Assembly: GCF_000720765.1 (NCBI RefSeq) | Contig: NZ_JODC01000010.1 | Location: 310,001-374,000, forward strand | From: Streptomyces sp. NRRL S-646 | Lineage (GTDB): Bacteria > Actinomycetota > Actinomycetes > Streptomycetales > Streptomycetaceae | Length of the DNA stretch: 64,000 nt | Direction of reading: 5' to 3' | Shown: positions 8,558 to 18,188 of the stretch, piece after piece | How the letters are laid out: the number at the start of each line of letters is the position of its first letter | Numbering within the stretch: the stretch's first letter is position 1 | Position numbers and translations under genes: made by a program | The notes under the pieces: generated by a model | Seen by the model: only the letters and a program-made list of their open reading frames with translations | Database searches by the model: none | Told to the model about the DNA's origin: nothing

Positions 8558-10679
8558 TCAGCTGACGTCGGAGGCGTCCAGGCGGTACAGGCCGCTGTAG
8601 GCGCTCACGGCCGCGCCGTGCTTTTTGACCCAGGTCGAGATCTCGGAGTTGGTGCCCTGGCCGCCCTGACTGCTGACGACGATGTAGTGCAGCTTGCCCG
8701 ACTTCACCAGGCCCTTGAGCTTGGTTAGCGTCATCGCGTTGTCGCTGCCGGACCAGCCGCCCATGGAGATCACCGGCTGACCGGACTCCAGGATGATCGA
8801 GGACGCGGTCTGGTCGGTGGCCACCGCCACAAGCCAGGTGGCGCCGTCCTGGTGCTTCTTCAGGTACGTGACCATCGCGGAGCTGACCTGACCGCCCATG
8901 CCGCCGCCCATGCCTCCGGCGGTACGACCGGTCTGCGACTCGCTGCTTGCCTTGGTGCCGGTGCTTCCCGTACCGGAGGGCGGCTGCCCCATGGACTGTC
9001 CACCGGAGCTTCCGGAGCCACTTGGGGCGTTCCCACTGGGCTTGCTGCCGCTCATGCTCGGCGCACCGCCCTTGCTGCCGCTCGGACCGCCGCCCATACC
9101 GCCCCCGGTGCCTGGCCCGGCCGTCGGGTTGGTGCCGTTGCTGCTCGCGGTGGTCGCTGCGGAGGCGGAGTACGCGGAGGGCCCGGCGAGCAGGGCCACG
9201 ATCGCGGCCAGCGCCGCGAAGCCGACCAGCTTCTGCCGCCGCATGAACCGTCCGACCAGTAGACCGAGCACGGCTGCCGCCCCCGCGAGGCCGACGACGA
9301 TCTCCGCGACCGTGTAGATCGTGCCGGAGCCGGAGACCCGCTGGAGCAGGACGACCGCCCAGACCGAGCTGACCGCGACCGCGGCCGGCAGCACCCAGGC
9401 CCTCCCCCACGCTCGAATCCGCTCGCGCGGGGGGACCCCCACCGCCGCCGAGCCTTCCTTGAAGGCGCGGTACAGCATGACCCCGCCCGCACCGGCCAGC
9501 GCCGCGATACCGGGGGCCATGGCGGTGACGTAGTACGGGTGGAAGGTGCCCTCGGCCAGGGAGAACGTCAGGTAGTGCAGGACGAACCAGCCGCCCCAGA
9601 GCATGAGCGCCGCCCGCCTGGCGTCCGTACGCGGGGCCCGGCCGCGCAGCACCAGCCCGCCGACGAGGGCGATCGCGGCGAAGGGGATCAGCCAGGAGAT
9701 CTGGCCGCCCATGATGTCGTTGAACATCCGGTAGGTGCTCGCGCTGCCACCGAAGCTCGCACCGTTGCCCTGCGAGCCGACCGACGAACTCGCCCCGAAG
9801 ATACGGCCGAAGCCGTTGTAGCCGATGACGAGGTCCCAGACGGTGTTGTCCGTCGAGCCGCCGATGTAGGGCCGGTCCGCAGCCGGAATCAGGTCGACGA
9901 TCACCATCCACCAGGCGCTGGAGGCGATCAACGCCACCGTGCCGACGGCCAGGTTGCGCACCCGGCGCCCCAGCGAGATGTTCGCGGCCCACAGATACAC
10001 CAGGAAGAACGCGGGCAGCACGACGTACGCCTGCATCATCTTCGTGTTGAAGGCGAAGCCGATCGCGACGCCGGACCACACCAGCGGCATCAGCCGGCCG
10101 GAGCGCACGGCCTTCAGCAGGGCGGCGGCGCCGAGCAGCATCAGGAAGACGAGGATCGGGTCCGGGTTGGTGTCACGGTTGATGGCGACCGTGATGGGCG
10201 TGAGGGTGAGCGTGAGCGCGGCGATCGCGCCGGCCACGACTCCGAAGTCCCGCTTGACCAGCCGGTACAGAAGTGCCACCGAGCCCGTGCCGACCGCCAC
10301 CATCGGCAGCATCAACTGCCAGGTGCCGTATCCGAAGACGCGGGCCGACAGGCCCATCACCCACAGCGCGAACGGCGGTTTGTCGACCGTGATGAAGCTG
10401 CCGGAGTCCAGCGCGCCGAAGAAGAACGCCTTCCAGCTCTTGGTGCCGGAGTAGACGGCCGCGTTGTAGAAGGTGTTGCCGGTGATCGAGGACAAGGTTC
10501 CAGGCGTACAGGGCCGTGGCCAGGACCAGGATCGCCCACAGGGCGGGGCGGGCCCAGCGCGGGTCCTCGGGGGCGCCGGCGAACAGCCTTCTCGCACGGG
10601 ACGCGACGGGCGGGGCGGCGGCCCGGTGCCTGCCCTCCTGGGCGGGCGCGGGAGGCGGGGCGAGGGTCGTCTCGTTCAT
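8558..10679 (-). pseudogene. GT39/ArnT-like membrane glycosyltransferase, interrupted by a one-base frameshift
   Basis: The gene encodes a polytopic lipid-linked sugar transferase of the PMT/ArnT class. It has the DxG/DKPPF-like motif (GALDSGSFITVDKPPFALW), many membrane helices, a Gly/Ser-rich linker and a C-terminal extracytoplasmic domain. The N-terminus (MNETTLAPPPAP up to ALYAWNL) reads in one frame from 10679. The rest (SSITGNTFYNAAVYSG onward) reads in another. The frames join at about 10491-10496, where AACCTTGTCC appears to carry one extra base compared with an expected AACCTGTCC. This is either a real inactivating mutation or a sequencing error. Corrected, the product would be about 706 residues. 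A Streptomyces palindromic repeat lies inside the gene at 9400-9445. Confidence 0.82.
9400..9445. repeat. Intragenic Streptomyces palindromic repeat, copy A (matches 22446-22490)
   Basis: The element reads CTCCCCCACGCTCG, a short centre, then CGCTCGCGCGGGGGGACC and ends CCCCA. It closely matches 22446-22490 (CTCCCCCACTCTCG ... GAGCGGGGGGACCCCCA). Here it lies in the GT39 frame and encodes GVPPRERIRAWGRAW on the minus strand. Elements of this type are usually between genes, so its presence within a coding frame is notable. Confidence 0.65.
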
Positions 10680-10887
10680 GGCCATGACCATCGGGGCCCC
10701 GCCTGTGGGATCACTGAGCGCGTTCTGAGCGAAGGGTGAGAATCAGCGGACTCACAGGTTGGGCACAGCCGGGTGAGGGCGGATACCGAGGCTGGGGCCG
10801 GATCTGGCCAAACTCCCGAAGGAAACGCGAAACACAGGAGGTCTAGACTCTGCCTGCAACTGCCCAGACCGAAGGGTGTTCGGCGTC

Positions 10888-12036
10888 TTGATACGCATAG
10901 ATTCAGTCACCAAGCGCTACCCCGACGGTACGGTCGCGGTCGACAACCTCTCGCTGGAGATACTCGACCGCTCCATCACCGTCTTCGTCGGACCGTCGGG
11001 CTGCGGCAAGACGACGACCCTGCGCATGATCAACCGGATGATCGAGCCGAGCGAGGGCACGATCACCCTCGACGGCAAGGACGTCACCCAGCAGCCGGTC
11101 AACACGCTCCGGCGGTCCATGGGATACGTCATCCAGAACGCCGGCCTCTTCCAGCACCGGACGATCGTCGACAACATCGCCACCGTGCCCCGGCTGCTCG
11201 GCTGGAGCAAGGACAAGGCGCGGGCGCGGGCCCGGGAGCTGATGGAGCGGGTCGGACTGGACGGCGCGCTCGCCAAGCGCTACCCGTACCAGCTGTCCGG
11301 AGGCCAGCAGCAGCGCGTCGGCGTGGCGCGGGCGCTCGCCGCGGATCCGCCGGTGCTGCTGATGGACGAGCCGTTCTCGGCCGTCGACCCGGTGGTGCGC
11401 AAGGGGCTGCAGGACGAACTGCTCCGAATACAGGAGGAGTTGGGCAAGACCATCGTCTTCGTCACTCACGACATCGACGAGGCCGTCAAGATCGGCACCA
11501 TGGTCGCCGTGATGCGTACCGGCGGTCACCTCGCCCAGTTCGCGCCGCCCGCCGAGCTGCTGTCCAATCCCGCGGACGCGTTCGTCGAGGACTTCCTCGG
11601 TGCGGACCGCGGCATCCGGCGGCTGTCGTTCTTCTCCTCCGCCGGACTCGACCTGCTGACCACCCCCATCGTGGCCGTCGACGCCACCGCCGAGCAGATC
11701 GCCGAGCGCAGTGCGAAGGGCGCGCCGTACCTGCTGGTCACCGATGTGGACGGCAAGCCGCTCGGCTGGAGCGAGCCGGGCGCCCTGACCGCGGGGGCCA
11801 TCGACCCCGCCCGGCTGCTCGCCCACGGGCGCCCCTTCGAGCACGGCAAGGACTCGCTGCGCGCCGCACTCGACTGCGCCGTGCTCTCGCCCACCGGGTG
11901 GGCCGTCGCGGTGGGCGCCGACGGCCGGGTCGCCGGCGTCGTCTCACAGCAGACCATCGGCGAGGCGATCCGCACCGCCCACGCCGAGGGCCGCAGCGGC
12001 GCGGACGACGCGGACGACGCAGAGGTCGTGGGATGA
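10888..12036 (+). CDS. Glycine betaine/quaternary amine ABC transporter ATP-binding protein (OpuA/OpuC-type)
   Basis: The roughly 382-residue ATPase has Walker A GPSGCGKTTT near residue 37, Q-loop, signature LSGGQQQR, Walker B VLLMDEPFSAVD and the H-loop FVTHDIDEAVKIG. It then carries a C-terminal regulatory region with CBS-like segments (from about 245) as in osmoprotectant importers. The TTG at 10888 gives the family-typical MIRIDSVTKRYPDG, with GAAGGG 11 nt upstream; a GTG at 10876 in the same frame is the alternative. It is coupled to two permease genes by ATGA overlaps. The binding protein that should complete the importer is at 18189, beyond a cvn operon. Confidence 0.9.
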   Translation: MIRIDSVTKRYPDGTVAVDNLSLEILDRSITVFVGPSGCGKTTTLRMINRMIEPSEGTITLDGKDVTQQPVNTLRRSMGYVIQNAGLFQHRTIVDNIATVPRLLGWSKDKARARARELMERVGLDGALAKRYPYQLSGGQQQRVGVARALAADPPVLLMDEPFSAVDPVVRKGLQDELLRIQEELGKTIVFVTHDIDEAVKIGTMVAVMRTGGHLAQFAPPAELLSNPADAFVEDFLGADRGIRRLSFFSSAGLDLLTTPIVAVDATAEQIAERSAKGAPYLLVTDVDGKPLGWSEPGALTAGAIDPARLLAHGRPFEHGKDSLRAALDCAVLSPTGWAVAVGADGRVAGVVSQQTIGEAIRTAHAEGRSGADDADDAEVVG

Positions 12037-12743
12037 GCGGCGGCTTCTTCGACATCCCGAGCGACCTGCAGAACACGTACTGGGGTCTGGTCGGGCTGCA
12101 TCTGCGCGAGGCACTGATCCCCGTCGTGGCCGGACTGGCCGTGGCGCTGCCCATCGCCCAGCTGTGCGTGCGGCTGCGCTGGCTGTACCCGCCCGTGCTG
12201 TGGGTGACGACGATCCTGTACGCGATCCCGTCGCTCGCCTTCTTCGTCGTCCTCATCGACTACACCGGCCAGACCGAGACGACGGTGATGATCCCGCTGG
12301 GCGTCTACAGCCTGGTGGTGTTCGTCCCGGCGATCGTGGACGGCGTCCGGTCCGTGCCGCAGGAGACCCTCGACGCGGCCACGGCGATGGGCCTGGGGCC
12401 CGTACGCCGCTATTTCCAGGTCCAGTTGCCGATCGCGGCGCCCGCGATCATCGCGGGACTCCGGGTGGCGACCGTCTCCAGCATCTCCCTGGTCAGCGTC
12501 GGCATGCTGATCGGCAACCAGGGCGGCCTGGGCAATCTGCTCAACGACGGCATGATCTACCACCAGCCGCGCCTGGTCTGGCTGTCCGTCGTCGGTACGG
12601 CCGTCCTCGCCATCCTCGCGGACGCCCTGCTCGTCCTCGTACGCGTCCTCGTGACCCCCTGGATGCCGCGCGGCACTCGCAGACCCCGTCCCGTCGACGA
12701 ACCCGAACCGATGCAGGCCGCACTGGAGGACGCCGCCCGATGA
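12033..12743 (+). CDS. Osmoprotectant ABC transporter permease 1 (OpuCB-like)
   Basis: This 236-residue integral membrane protein has about five to six helices and the binding-protein-dependent permease loop. The cytoplasmic EAA-like segment reads ETLDAATAMGLGPVRRYFQVQLP. It lacks a binding domain, so it should pair with the second permease and a separate lipoprotein. The start overlaps the ATPase stop (ATGA at 12033), and its stop overlaps the next start the same way, indicating a tightly coupled operon. Confidence 0.9.
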   Translation: MSGGFFDIPSDLQNTYWGLVGLHLREALIPVVAGLAVALPIAQLCVRLRWLYPPVLWVTTILYAIPSLAFFVVLIDYTGQTETTVMIPLGVYSLVVFVPAIVDGVRSVPQETLDAATAMGLGPVRRYFQVQLPIAAPAIIAGLRVATVSSISLVSVGMLIGNQGGLGNLLNDGMIYHQPRLVWLSVVGTAVLAILADALLVLVRVLVTPWMPRGTRRPRPVDEPEPMQAALEDAAR

Positions 12744-13408
12744 ACGTCCTCCACTTCATCAACGCCTTCTTCAGCGACAGCGCCCACTGGCACGGCTACG
12801 ACGGCATCCCCACCCGGCTGCGCGAGCACCTCCAGTACTCGCTGACCGCGCTCGCCATCGCCGCCGCGATCGGTCTGCCGGTCGGACTGCTCACCGGCCA
12901 CACCGGCCGCGGCGGCAACACCGTGGCGTTCATCGCCACCGCGGGCCGGGCCCTGCCCAGCTTCGGCCTGCTGGTGCTGATGTTCGTGCTGCTCGGGCTC
13001 GGCCTGACGCCGGTGATGATCCCGCTGGTCGTCCTCGCCGTCCCGCCGATCCTCGTCACCACGTACGAGGCGGTGCGCTCCGTCGACCCGTCCCCGGTGG
13101 ACGCGGCCCGCGGCATGGGCATGGCCGAGCCGCGCATCCTCTTCCAGGTCGAACTCCCGGTCGCGCTCCCACTGATCCTCAGCGGCCTGCGCTCGGCGGC
13201 CATCCAGATCGTCTCGACTGCCACCATCGCCGCGTACGTCGCGCTCGGCGGCCTCGGCCGGTACATCGTGGACGGCCTCTACCAGCGCAACTACGAGAAG
13301 GTGGTGGGCGGCGCGACCCTGGTGGCCGTCCTGGCCCTGGTCACGCTCGGGTTCTTCTGGGCGGTGGCGCGGTTCACGGTGTCCCCGGGCGTGCGGCGCG
13401 GCAACTGA
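12740..13408 (+). CDS. Osmoprotectant ABC transporter permease 2 (OpuCD-like)
   Basis: This 222-residue membrane protein is of the same family as the preceding permease, with the loop SPVDAARGMGMAEPRILFQVELP. It is the last gene of the + strand run. 114 nt separate it from the convergent cvnD. The missing partner, the QAT-type substrate-binding lipoprotein, is at 18189-19148. Confidence 0.9.
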   Translation: MNVLHFINAFFSDSAHWHGYDGIPTRLREHLQYSLTALAIAAAIGLPVGLLTGHTGRGGNTVAFIATAGRALPSFGLLVLMFVLLGLGLTPVMIPLVVLAVPPILVTTYEAVRSVDPSPVDAARGMGMAEPRILFQVELPVALPLILSGLRSAAIQIVSTATIAAYVALGGLGRYIVDGLYQRNYEKVVGGATLVAVLALVTLGFFWAVARFTVSPGVRRGN

Positions 13409-13522
13409 CCCCGGCCGGCAGGACCGCCTCGCCCAGCAGGCCGGGAAGCTCGTGCATGTCGTGGAAGAGAAGGGTTCCGGGGCCCGCGAGCCGCTCGGCC
13501 GTGTTCACCCCTCCGGCGGAGG

Positions 13523-14125
13523 TCAGCCTTCGGTGCGTGCCAGCGCCAGCTCCAGTACGACCAGCAGCGCGTCCCGCACCGAGCCGCGCTCGCGGGCGTC
13601 GAACACGATCACCGGGACCCGCTCGGACACGTCGAGCGCCCAGCGGACCTCGTCCAGGGTGTGCTCGACCTTGCCGTCGAAGGCGTTGACGGCGACGGCG
13701 AACGGGATCTGGCGGTGCTCGAAGTAGTCCACGGCGGCGTAGCAGTCGTCGAGGCGGCGGGTGTCCACGATGACCAGGCCGCCGACGGCGCCCTCGACGA
13801 TGTCGTCCCACATGAACCCGAACCGCTCCTGTCCGGGCGTGCCGAACAGGTACAGCTTCAGCGTCGGATCGATGGTGATGCACCCGAAGTCCATCGCCAC
13901 CGTGGTCGTGGTCTTGCGCGGGGTGTGGCTGAGGTCGTCCACGCCCGCCGCGACCTCCGTGATGGCGGCCTCGGTGGTCAGCGGCTCGATCTCGGAGATC
14001 GCACCCACGGCGGTGGTCTTGCCCACGCCGAAACCGCCCGCGATCACCATCTTGACCGGCAGCGGCGGTCGTACGGCGGCCCCCTGGTCGGCCGGGGCGA
14101 GGGTGGCCGGTTCAGTCGGTGTCAC
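13523..14125 (-). CDS. cvnD: Conservon GTP-binding protein CvnD (operon 1)
   Basis: This 200-residue MglA/Ras-like small GTPase has a P-loop GGFGVGKTT near residue 28, the switch region KTTTTVAMDFG, and FGTPGQERFGFMW resembling the Ras DxxG region. The guanine-specificity position reads AVNAFDG instead of canonical NKxD, as in other conservon GTPases. The GTG at 14125 was chosen because GAGGGG lies 7 nt upstream and the resulting 14-nt overlap with cvnC is typical of these operons; the frame is open to an ATG at 14164. CvnD proteins sit at the membrane with CvnA-C in a G-protein-like signalling complex controlling development and metabolism. Confidence 0.92.
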   Translation of the reverse strand: MTPTEPATLAPADQGAAVRPPLPVKMVIAGGFGVGKTTAVGAISEIEPLTTEAAITEVAAGVDDLSHTPRKTTTTVAMDFGCITIDPTLKLYLFGTPGQERFGFMWDDIVEGAVGGLVIVDTRRLDDCYAAVDYFEHRQIPFAVAVNAFDGKVEHTLDEVRWALDVSERVPVIVFDARERGSVRDALLVVLELALARTEG

Positions 14126-14528
14126 GCAGTACCCCTCGGGAGTTCGGGATGGCACGGAGGCCATCGATCACTCTGCGCAGGACGGATGCGTCGTGGGTGA
14201 CGTCGACGTCGGGCACGTACACCGTCAGATGCCCGGCGGCGCGCAGGTCCTCGGCGAGAACCCGCACGACGTTGAGGTGCAGCCGCAGCCGGGCCGCCAG
14301 TTCCGCGACGGACTGCGGCAGCCGGCAGGCGGCGACGATGTCGTGCTGCTCGAAGGAGAGCCCGTCGAGGACGGCGAGGCCCTCGACGGTGGCCACCACC
14401 TGGGTCTCGACCGGCATCGGGCGGCCGGACGCCGTCGGCGCCACCCGGCCGGCGGTGACCAGGAAGGGCCGTACGGCGGGGGCCGGACCGACCGGGTCCG
14501 GGCCCGGAGGTGGGGAGCCGTCCGCCAT
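14112..14528 (-). CDS. cvnC: Conservon DUF742 protein CvnC (operon 1)
   Basis: The 138-residue DUF742 protein has the typical VRPFLVTAGRV start block near residue 20. A winged-helix-like segment (IVAACRLPQSVAELAARLRLHLNVVRVLAEDL) follows, and the C-terminus is RVIDGLRAIP. In conservons CvnC bridges the sensor and the GTPase. It overlaps cvnD by 14 nt and lies 116 nt downstream of cvnB. That gap contains a repeat-like GGGGCGCGGGGC segment. Confidence 0.9.
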   Translation of the reverse strand: MADGSPPPGPDPVGPAPAVRPFLVTAGRVAPTASGRPMPVETQVVATVEGLAVLDGLSFEQHDIVAACRLPQSVAELAARLRLHLNVVRVLAEDLRAAGHLTVYVPDVDVTHDASVLRRVIDGLRAIPNSRGVLRDTD

Positions 14529-14555
14529 GGGTCTTCTTCCTCCTCGACCGGTTCT

Positions 14556-14600
14556 GCCGCGTCCCTGAAAGGGGCGCGGGGCGGTGGCATTTACGGCTCC
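14556..14600. repeat. Short GC-rich repeat-like segment between cvnB and cvnC
   Basis: The text CCCTGAAAGGGGCGCGGGGC with a following GGCTCCGCCGCA resembles a family of Streptomyces extragenic palindromes that carry ...AGGGGCGCGGGG... . No second copy was found in this window, so the assignment rests on general resemblance only. Confidence 0.4.
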
Positions 14601-14644
14601 GCCGCAGTTGAACAACCACCCCTCGCGGCACGTCCAGCGGAGCG

Positions 14645-15103
14645 TTACCGTGCCGACGCGGAGCCGACGCTGTTCTTGAGCTGGAGCACGAGCTGCGGGC
14701 TGAGCGCGCTGCCGGCCCGGTTGGCGAACAGCGTCATTTCGTAGGCGATGTTGCCCAGCTTGGCCTCCTTGTCGGTGACGACGCCGAGCACGGCGCCGCT
14801 GCCGATCGCGGAGACCAGGACATGGCCGCCCTCCAGGTCGATGATGACCTTGTTGAGGCCGCCCAGGCCGTAGTTGCCGGATGCGCCGGCGGCCAGGCTG
14901 GTGATTCCGGAGACGATCGCGGCCAGCCGCTCGGAGTCTGCGGGTTCGCGCAGTTCGGACACGGCGATGAGCAGCCCGTCGGACGACACCGCGATGGCGT
15001 CGACGACGCCCGCGGTCTCCGTCGCAAAACGGTTGAGCAGCCAGGTGAAGTCGGCTGCGGCGGCCTGCAGTTCGGCGGGGGTGGCGCCAGTCGGCGTACT
15101 CAC
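14645..15103 (-). CDS. cvnB: Conservon roadblock/LC7 protein CvnB (operon 1)
   Basis: This 152-residue roadblock/LC7-fold protein begins with a disordered N-terminus, then the LLNRFATETAGVVDAIAVSSDGLLIAVS core. A Gly-rich loop (GASGNYGLGGLNKVIIDLEGGHVLV) follows. Such proteins act as GTPase-activating partners of MglA-like GTPases, here CvnD. Its ATG overlaps the cvnA stop by 4 nt. Confidence 0.92.
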   Translation of the reverse strand: MSTPTGATPAELQAAAADFTWLLNRFATETAGVVDAIAVSSDGLLIAVSELREPADSERLAAIVSGITSLAAGASGNYGLGGLNKVIIDLEGGHVLVSAIGSGAVLGVVTDKEAKLGNIAYEMTLFANRAGSALSPQLVLQLKNSVGSASAR

Positions 15104-17928
15104 TGCTCGGCTCCTTCCGGGAGGTGCTTCTGGTCGTGCGGGTCGGTGGTCGCGGGCCGGCCGGTGGCGGCGCTGTCGCGGTGCGCGCGCTCCACGGCCG
15201 CCTCGAACTCGTCGAGTGCGTCCCGCACGGCGTCCGCATCGGCGAGCCGCGGGGCCTGCCGCGCCGCCTGCTGGGCAGTGGTGTCGGCGGTCGTACGGAG
15301 AGTGGCACCGCGGACACGGCGCCGCAGAGGCCGCGAGGAGCCGTCGCCCACGGGCGCCCGGCCGGTCCCGCCCTGAGCGGACAGCGTTGGCGCGCCCGGG
15401 ACGACCTGGGAAGACGATACCTCCGGGCCAACCCCCGAAGCGCGTCCGGGGGTTACGTCCTCGGTCCGCGAGTGGCTCACACCGCCGGACGCATCGACAC
15501 GGGCTTGGGGGACCTGTCCGGACCCGGACGGCGAGCGAAGAACAGCCCCGGCACCTGCCGACGGCACCGGGACGGGTGCGCTCGGTGTCGCGTCCGCAGC
15601 CGTGCCTCGCGCGGGTGCGTTCGGTGCGCTCGGTGTCGTGTCCGCGGCGGGTGGGGTCGGTGCTATGTCCGCTGCCGTGCCCGGCGCGGGTGCGTTCGGT
15701 GTCGCGTCCGGCGTCGCCCCCGTGGCGGGTGGGGTCGGTGTTACGTCCGATGCGGGTGCGGTGGTTGTCGTGTCCGCCGCCGTTTCCGGTGCGGTCGTGC
15801 TCGGAGTTTCGGCAGGGGCCGGCTCCCGGCGGGGCACGCGGCGCGGGAGCGGACCCGGGTGGCCGGCGTGTGTGGCGTCGTTCGATGCTCCCGCGGCTTC
15901 GGCTGCCGCGGTGGGCCGGCGCGGGCCGGAGGCGGTGCCGGACACGGGCAGTTCGGCGGCCGGCCGGTCCACCGTGGTGGCGACCGGGCTCATCGTCAGC
16001 AGCAGTGACGAGGGGACCGTCACCTCCGCCGTCATGCCGCCGCCCGGTGTGCGGGACAGCAGCACACTGACGTCCCAGCGGCGCGCCAGGGTGCCCACCA
16101 CGAACAGGCCGAGCACCTTCGTCGGCACCACGTCCAGTCGCTCGCGACGGATCAGGCGGGCGTTCTCCTCGGCGAGCCGCTCGGCGCTCATGCCGAGGCC
16201 GTGGTCGGAGATGACGATGGAGGCACCGCCCGTGAGGGCTGCTTCCTCGCCGGAGGTGTTCCGTACGTACACCTCGACCGGGCTGTCCGCGGGCGAGAAC
16301 GACACGGCGTTCTCGAGCAGTTCTGCCACCATCAGCGTCAGGTCGCCGATGATGTCGGGCTCCACCATGACCTCGGTGCGCGCATGCAGCCGTACCCGCT
16401 GGAAGCCCTCGATCTGTCCGAGCGCGGCGCGTACGACGTTGGTGAGGGCGGTGGGCCCGGAGTCGAGGACCGTCTCACGGATGCCGGCCAGCAGCATCAG
16501 GCTGTCCGCGTTGCGGCGCAGACGGACCGCGATGTGGTCGATGGAGTAGAGGCGTTCCAGGAGGGCGGGGTCCGTCTCGCCTCGTTCCACCGCGTCGATC
16601 AACGCCAACTGGCGGGTCGTCAGGTTGCTGACGCGGCGGCCGACGTTGCCGAACATCTCGGCGACGTTGCGACGGCTCAGCACCTGCCGTTCAAGGAGCG
16701 CGATCGCGGTGGTCTGCACGCGGTTGATCACCTCGGCCAGCTCGCCGATCTCGTCGTCCGCGGTGACCGGCATCTCGCGCAGCTTCGGCGGGCTGTCGTC
16801 CTCGGCGTCGTCGTCGGCCACCCGGGCCAGTTCCCGGCCCGCCACGTCGGCGACCTCCCGCGCGGCGCCGGTGAGGGCCTGCACGGGCCCGACCACCGAG
16901 CGGCGCACCAGCACCGAGAAGGCGAGCCACAGGACGAAGCCGAGCAGGGCCCCGGCCAGCAGCAGACCCGCGCGCCACCAGGCCTTGGTGGAGGCGTGGT
17001 CCGCGCCGTCGGCGATCTGGCCGATGAGCGACGAGGTGATCTTCAGCCGGGCCGCGGCCTGCTCCGGGTAGGCGGGATAGTCGCGCAGGGCGGTCTGGAA
17101 CGTCGCCTTGATCTCCGCCGGTGTGGCGGCCTGCAGGGCGCCGGGGGCCACCTGGAGCTCGGCATACGTCAGGGCGATGTCCTGCTGGGCGGCGGTGTGC
17201 TCGATGCCGGAGAGCTCGTCGGCCTGCTGCTCGGTGGCGAACCGGGAGAAGCGTTCGGCCTGGTTGGTGTAGAGCTGGTACGCGCCGACCGCGGTCGTGA
17301 ACTCGATCTGCGCGTTCGTGTCACCGGTCGTCGCGGAGAACACGCCGGTCTCGAAGGAGCCGTGCGCGGCGTCGGCACGCAGCAGCGAGTCCAGCAGGTT
17401 GCCGGTGAAGGTGGTCGCCAGCCCCGCGTTGCGGTCGAGGCCCAGACCGTCGATCACGGTCCTTGCGGCGTTGTCGTACGCGGGGTCGATGTTGCTCGCG
17501 GGCAGATAGCTCTGCTCGACCGTCCCGCGCAGGCTGGTGAGGCCCTCGACCTCCTTGAGTGCCTGCGCCTCGCTGTCCGGCAGCCCGCCGCCGAAGGACG
17601 CGCGCACCTTCGCGATCTGCGCGTCGACCGCGTCCTGCGCCTTGCGGTAGGCGGTGAGCGTGGACTGGACGCCGCGGCCTCCGGCCTCGTAGCGCACGGA
17701 GAGCAGGATCGCCAGCTGGTGCTCGCTCTCCAGGTCCTTGACCAGCGAGGCCACCTGCTCGCTGTGGCGCACGAGGTCCGCCGCGGACGCCGCGGCCCGC
17801 GCCTGGCCCACCTGGCCGGCGATGAGATAGGAGAGCAGGGCGGCCACGACCGCCAGCGGTACACCGACCAGGAGGTTGAGCTTGCGCCGGAACGACCACC
17901 GGTCGGCGAAGCCCCGTATGCCGGCCAC
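15100..17928 (-). CDS. cvnA: Conservon sensor histidine kinase CvnA (operon 1)
   Basis: This 942-residue membrane sensor has a transmembrane segment near residues 17-37, an extracytoplasmic nitrate/nitrite-sensor-like domain, and a second membrane segment (LLLAGALLGFVLWLAFSVLV). A HAMP-like region, a dimerisation stretch with IDHIAVRLRR (candidate phospho-His about H465) and a HATPase domain (ELLENAVSFSPA, DHGLGMS) follow. The last 300 residues are a low-complexity Pro/Ala/Thr tail. GTG at 17928 is preceded by AAAGGAGG at 5 nt, a near-perfect ribosome site, and removes 22 unrelated residues from the longest frame. It heads the cvnABCD operon. Confidence 0.9.
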   Translation of the reverse strand: MAGIRGFADRWSFRRKLNLLVGVPLAVVAALLSYLIAGQVGQARAAASAADLVRHSEQVASLVKDLESEHQLAILLSVRYEAGGRGVQSTLTAYRKAQDAVDAQIAKVRASFGGGLPDSEAQALKEVEGLTSLRGTVEQSYLPASNIDPAYDNAARTVIDGLGLDRNAGLATTFTGNLLDSLLRADAAHGSFETGVFSATTGDTNAQIEFTTAVGAYQLYTNQAERFSRFATEQQADELSGIEHTAAQQDIALTYAELQVAPGALQAATPAEIKATFQTALRDYPAYPEQAAARLKITSSLIGQIADGADHASTKAWWRAGLLLAGALLGFVLWLAFSVLVRRSVVGPVQALTGAAREVADVAGRELARVADDDAEDDSPPKLREMPVTADDEIGELAEVINRVQTTAIALLERQVLSRRNVAEMFGNVGRRVSNLTTRQLALIDAVERGETDPALLERLYSIDHIAVRLRRNADSLMLLAGIRETVLDSGPTALTNVVRAALGQIEGFQRVRLHARTEVMVEPDIIGDLTLMVAELLENAVSFSPADSPVEVYVRNTSGEEAALTGGASIVISDHGLGMSAERLAEENARLIRRERLDVVPTKVLGLFVVGTLARRWDVSVLLSRTPGGGMTAEVTVPSSLLLTMSPVATTVDRPAAELPVSGTASGPRRPTAAAEAAGASNDATHAGHPGPLPRRVPRREPAPAETPSTTAPETAADTTTTAPASDVTPTPPATGATPDATPNAPAPGTAADIAPTPPAADTTPSAPNAPARGTAADATPSAPVPVPSAGAGAVLRSPSGSGQVPQARVDASGGVSHSRTEDVTPGRASGVGPEVSSSQVVPGAPTLSAQGGTGRAPVGDGSSRPLRRRVRGATLRTTADTTAQQAARQAPRLADADAVRDALDEFEAAVERAHRDSAATGRPATTDPHDQKHLPEGAEQ
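15590..15800 (-). repeat. Degenerate tandem repeats encoding the Pro/Ala/Thr-rich CvnA tail
   Basis: Units of the kind GTGTCGCGTCCG...GCGGGTGCGTTCGG recur with variation across this stretch. They give TPPATGATPDATPNAPAPG-like peptide repeats on the minus strand. The tail lies after the ATPase domain and is probably disordered. The repeat number is likely unstable. Confidence 0.6.
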
Positions 17929-18109
17929 CGGGCCTCCTTTTGACCGATTCTGATCGCCAACTGCGTGGAGACTACCGTCCCATTGAACGATCAAGCACGT
18001 TGCCCTTAGTCAAGAATCCATTACAAAGAGCCTCCGATTCCGCCCCCGTCTGTTTACACAGCATTTACAACTGATCACGCATCGACGCCAATTGGTGACC
18101 CGGCTGCTC

Positions 18110-18138
18110 TTGACTGAGTAAAACAGGCTGGATTGGAT
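18110..18138 (+). promoter_or_regulatory. Candidate housekeeping promoter for the osmolyte-binding lipoprotein gene
   Basis: TTGACT (18110-18115) and TTGGAT (18133-18138) are separated by 17 nt and lie about 50 nt upstream of the GTG at 18189. The -35 is good and the -10 weak. The 260-nt divergent region 17929-18188 is AT-richer than the rest and should also hold the cvnA promoter, which was not resolved. Confidence 0.45.
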
Positions 18139-18188
18139 CAGTTCCAGAGCTTGCTTCTCATCAATCCCCAAGGTCCGGAACGGGAATC

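Noticed and set aside
13409..13522. Possible gene remnant between the permease and cvnD
   Set aside because: The minus-strand text (FHDMHELPGLLGEAVLPAG) looks protein-like but is short, has no start signal and matches no family I recognise.
15590..15800. CRISPR-like array
   Set aside because: The recurring units are degenerate, have no constant repeat/spacer alternation and are in frame with CvnA.
15124..16008. Plus-strand frame opposite the CvnA tail
   Set aside because: It mirrors the Pro/Ala/Thr repeats of CvnA. The RBS, overlap with cvnB and HATPase domain all support the minus strand.
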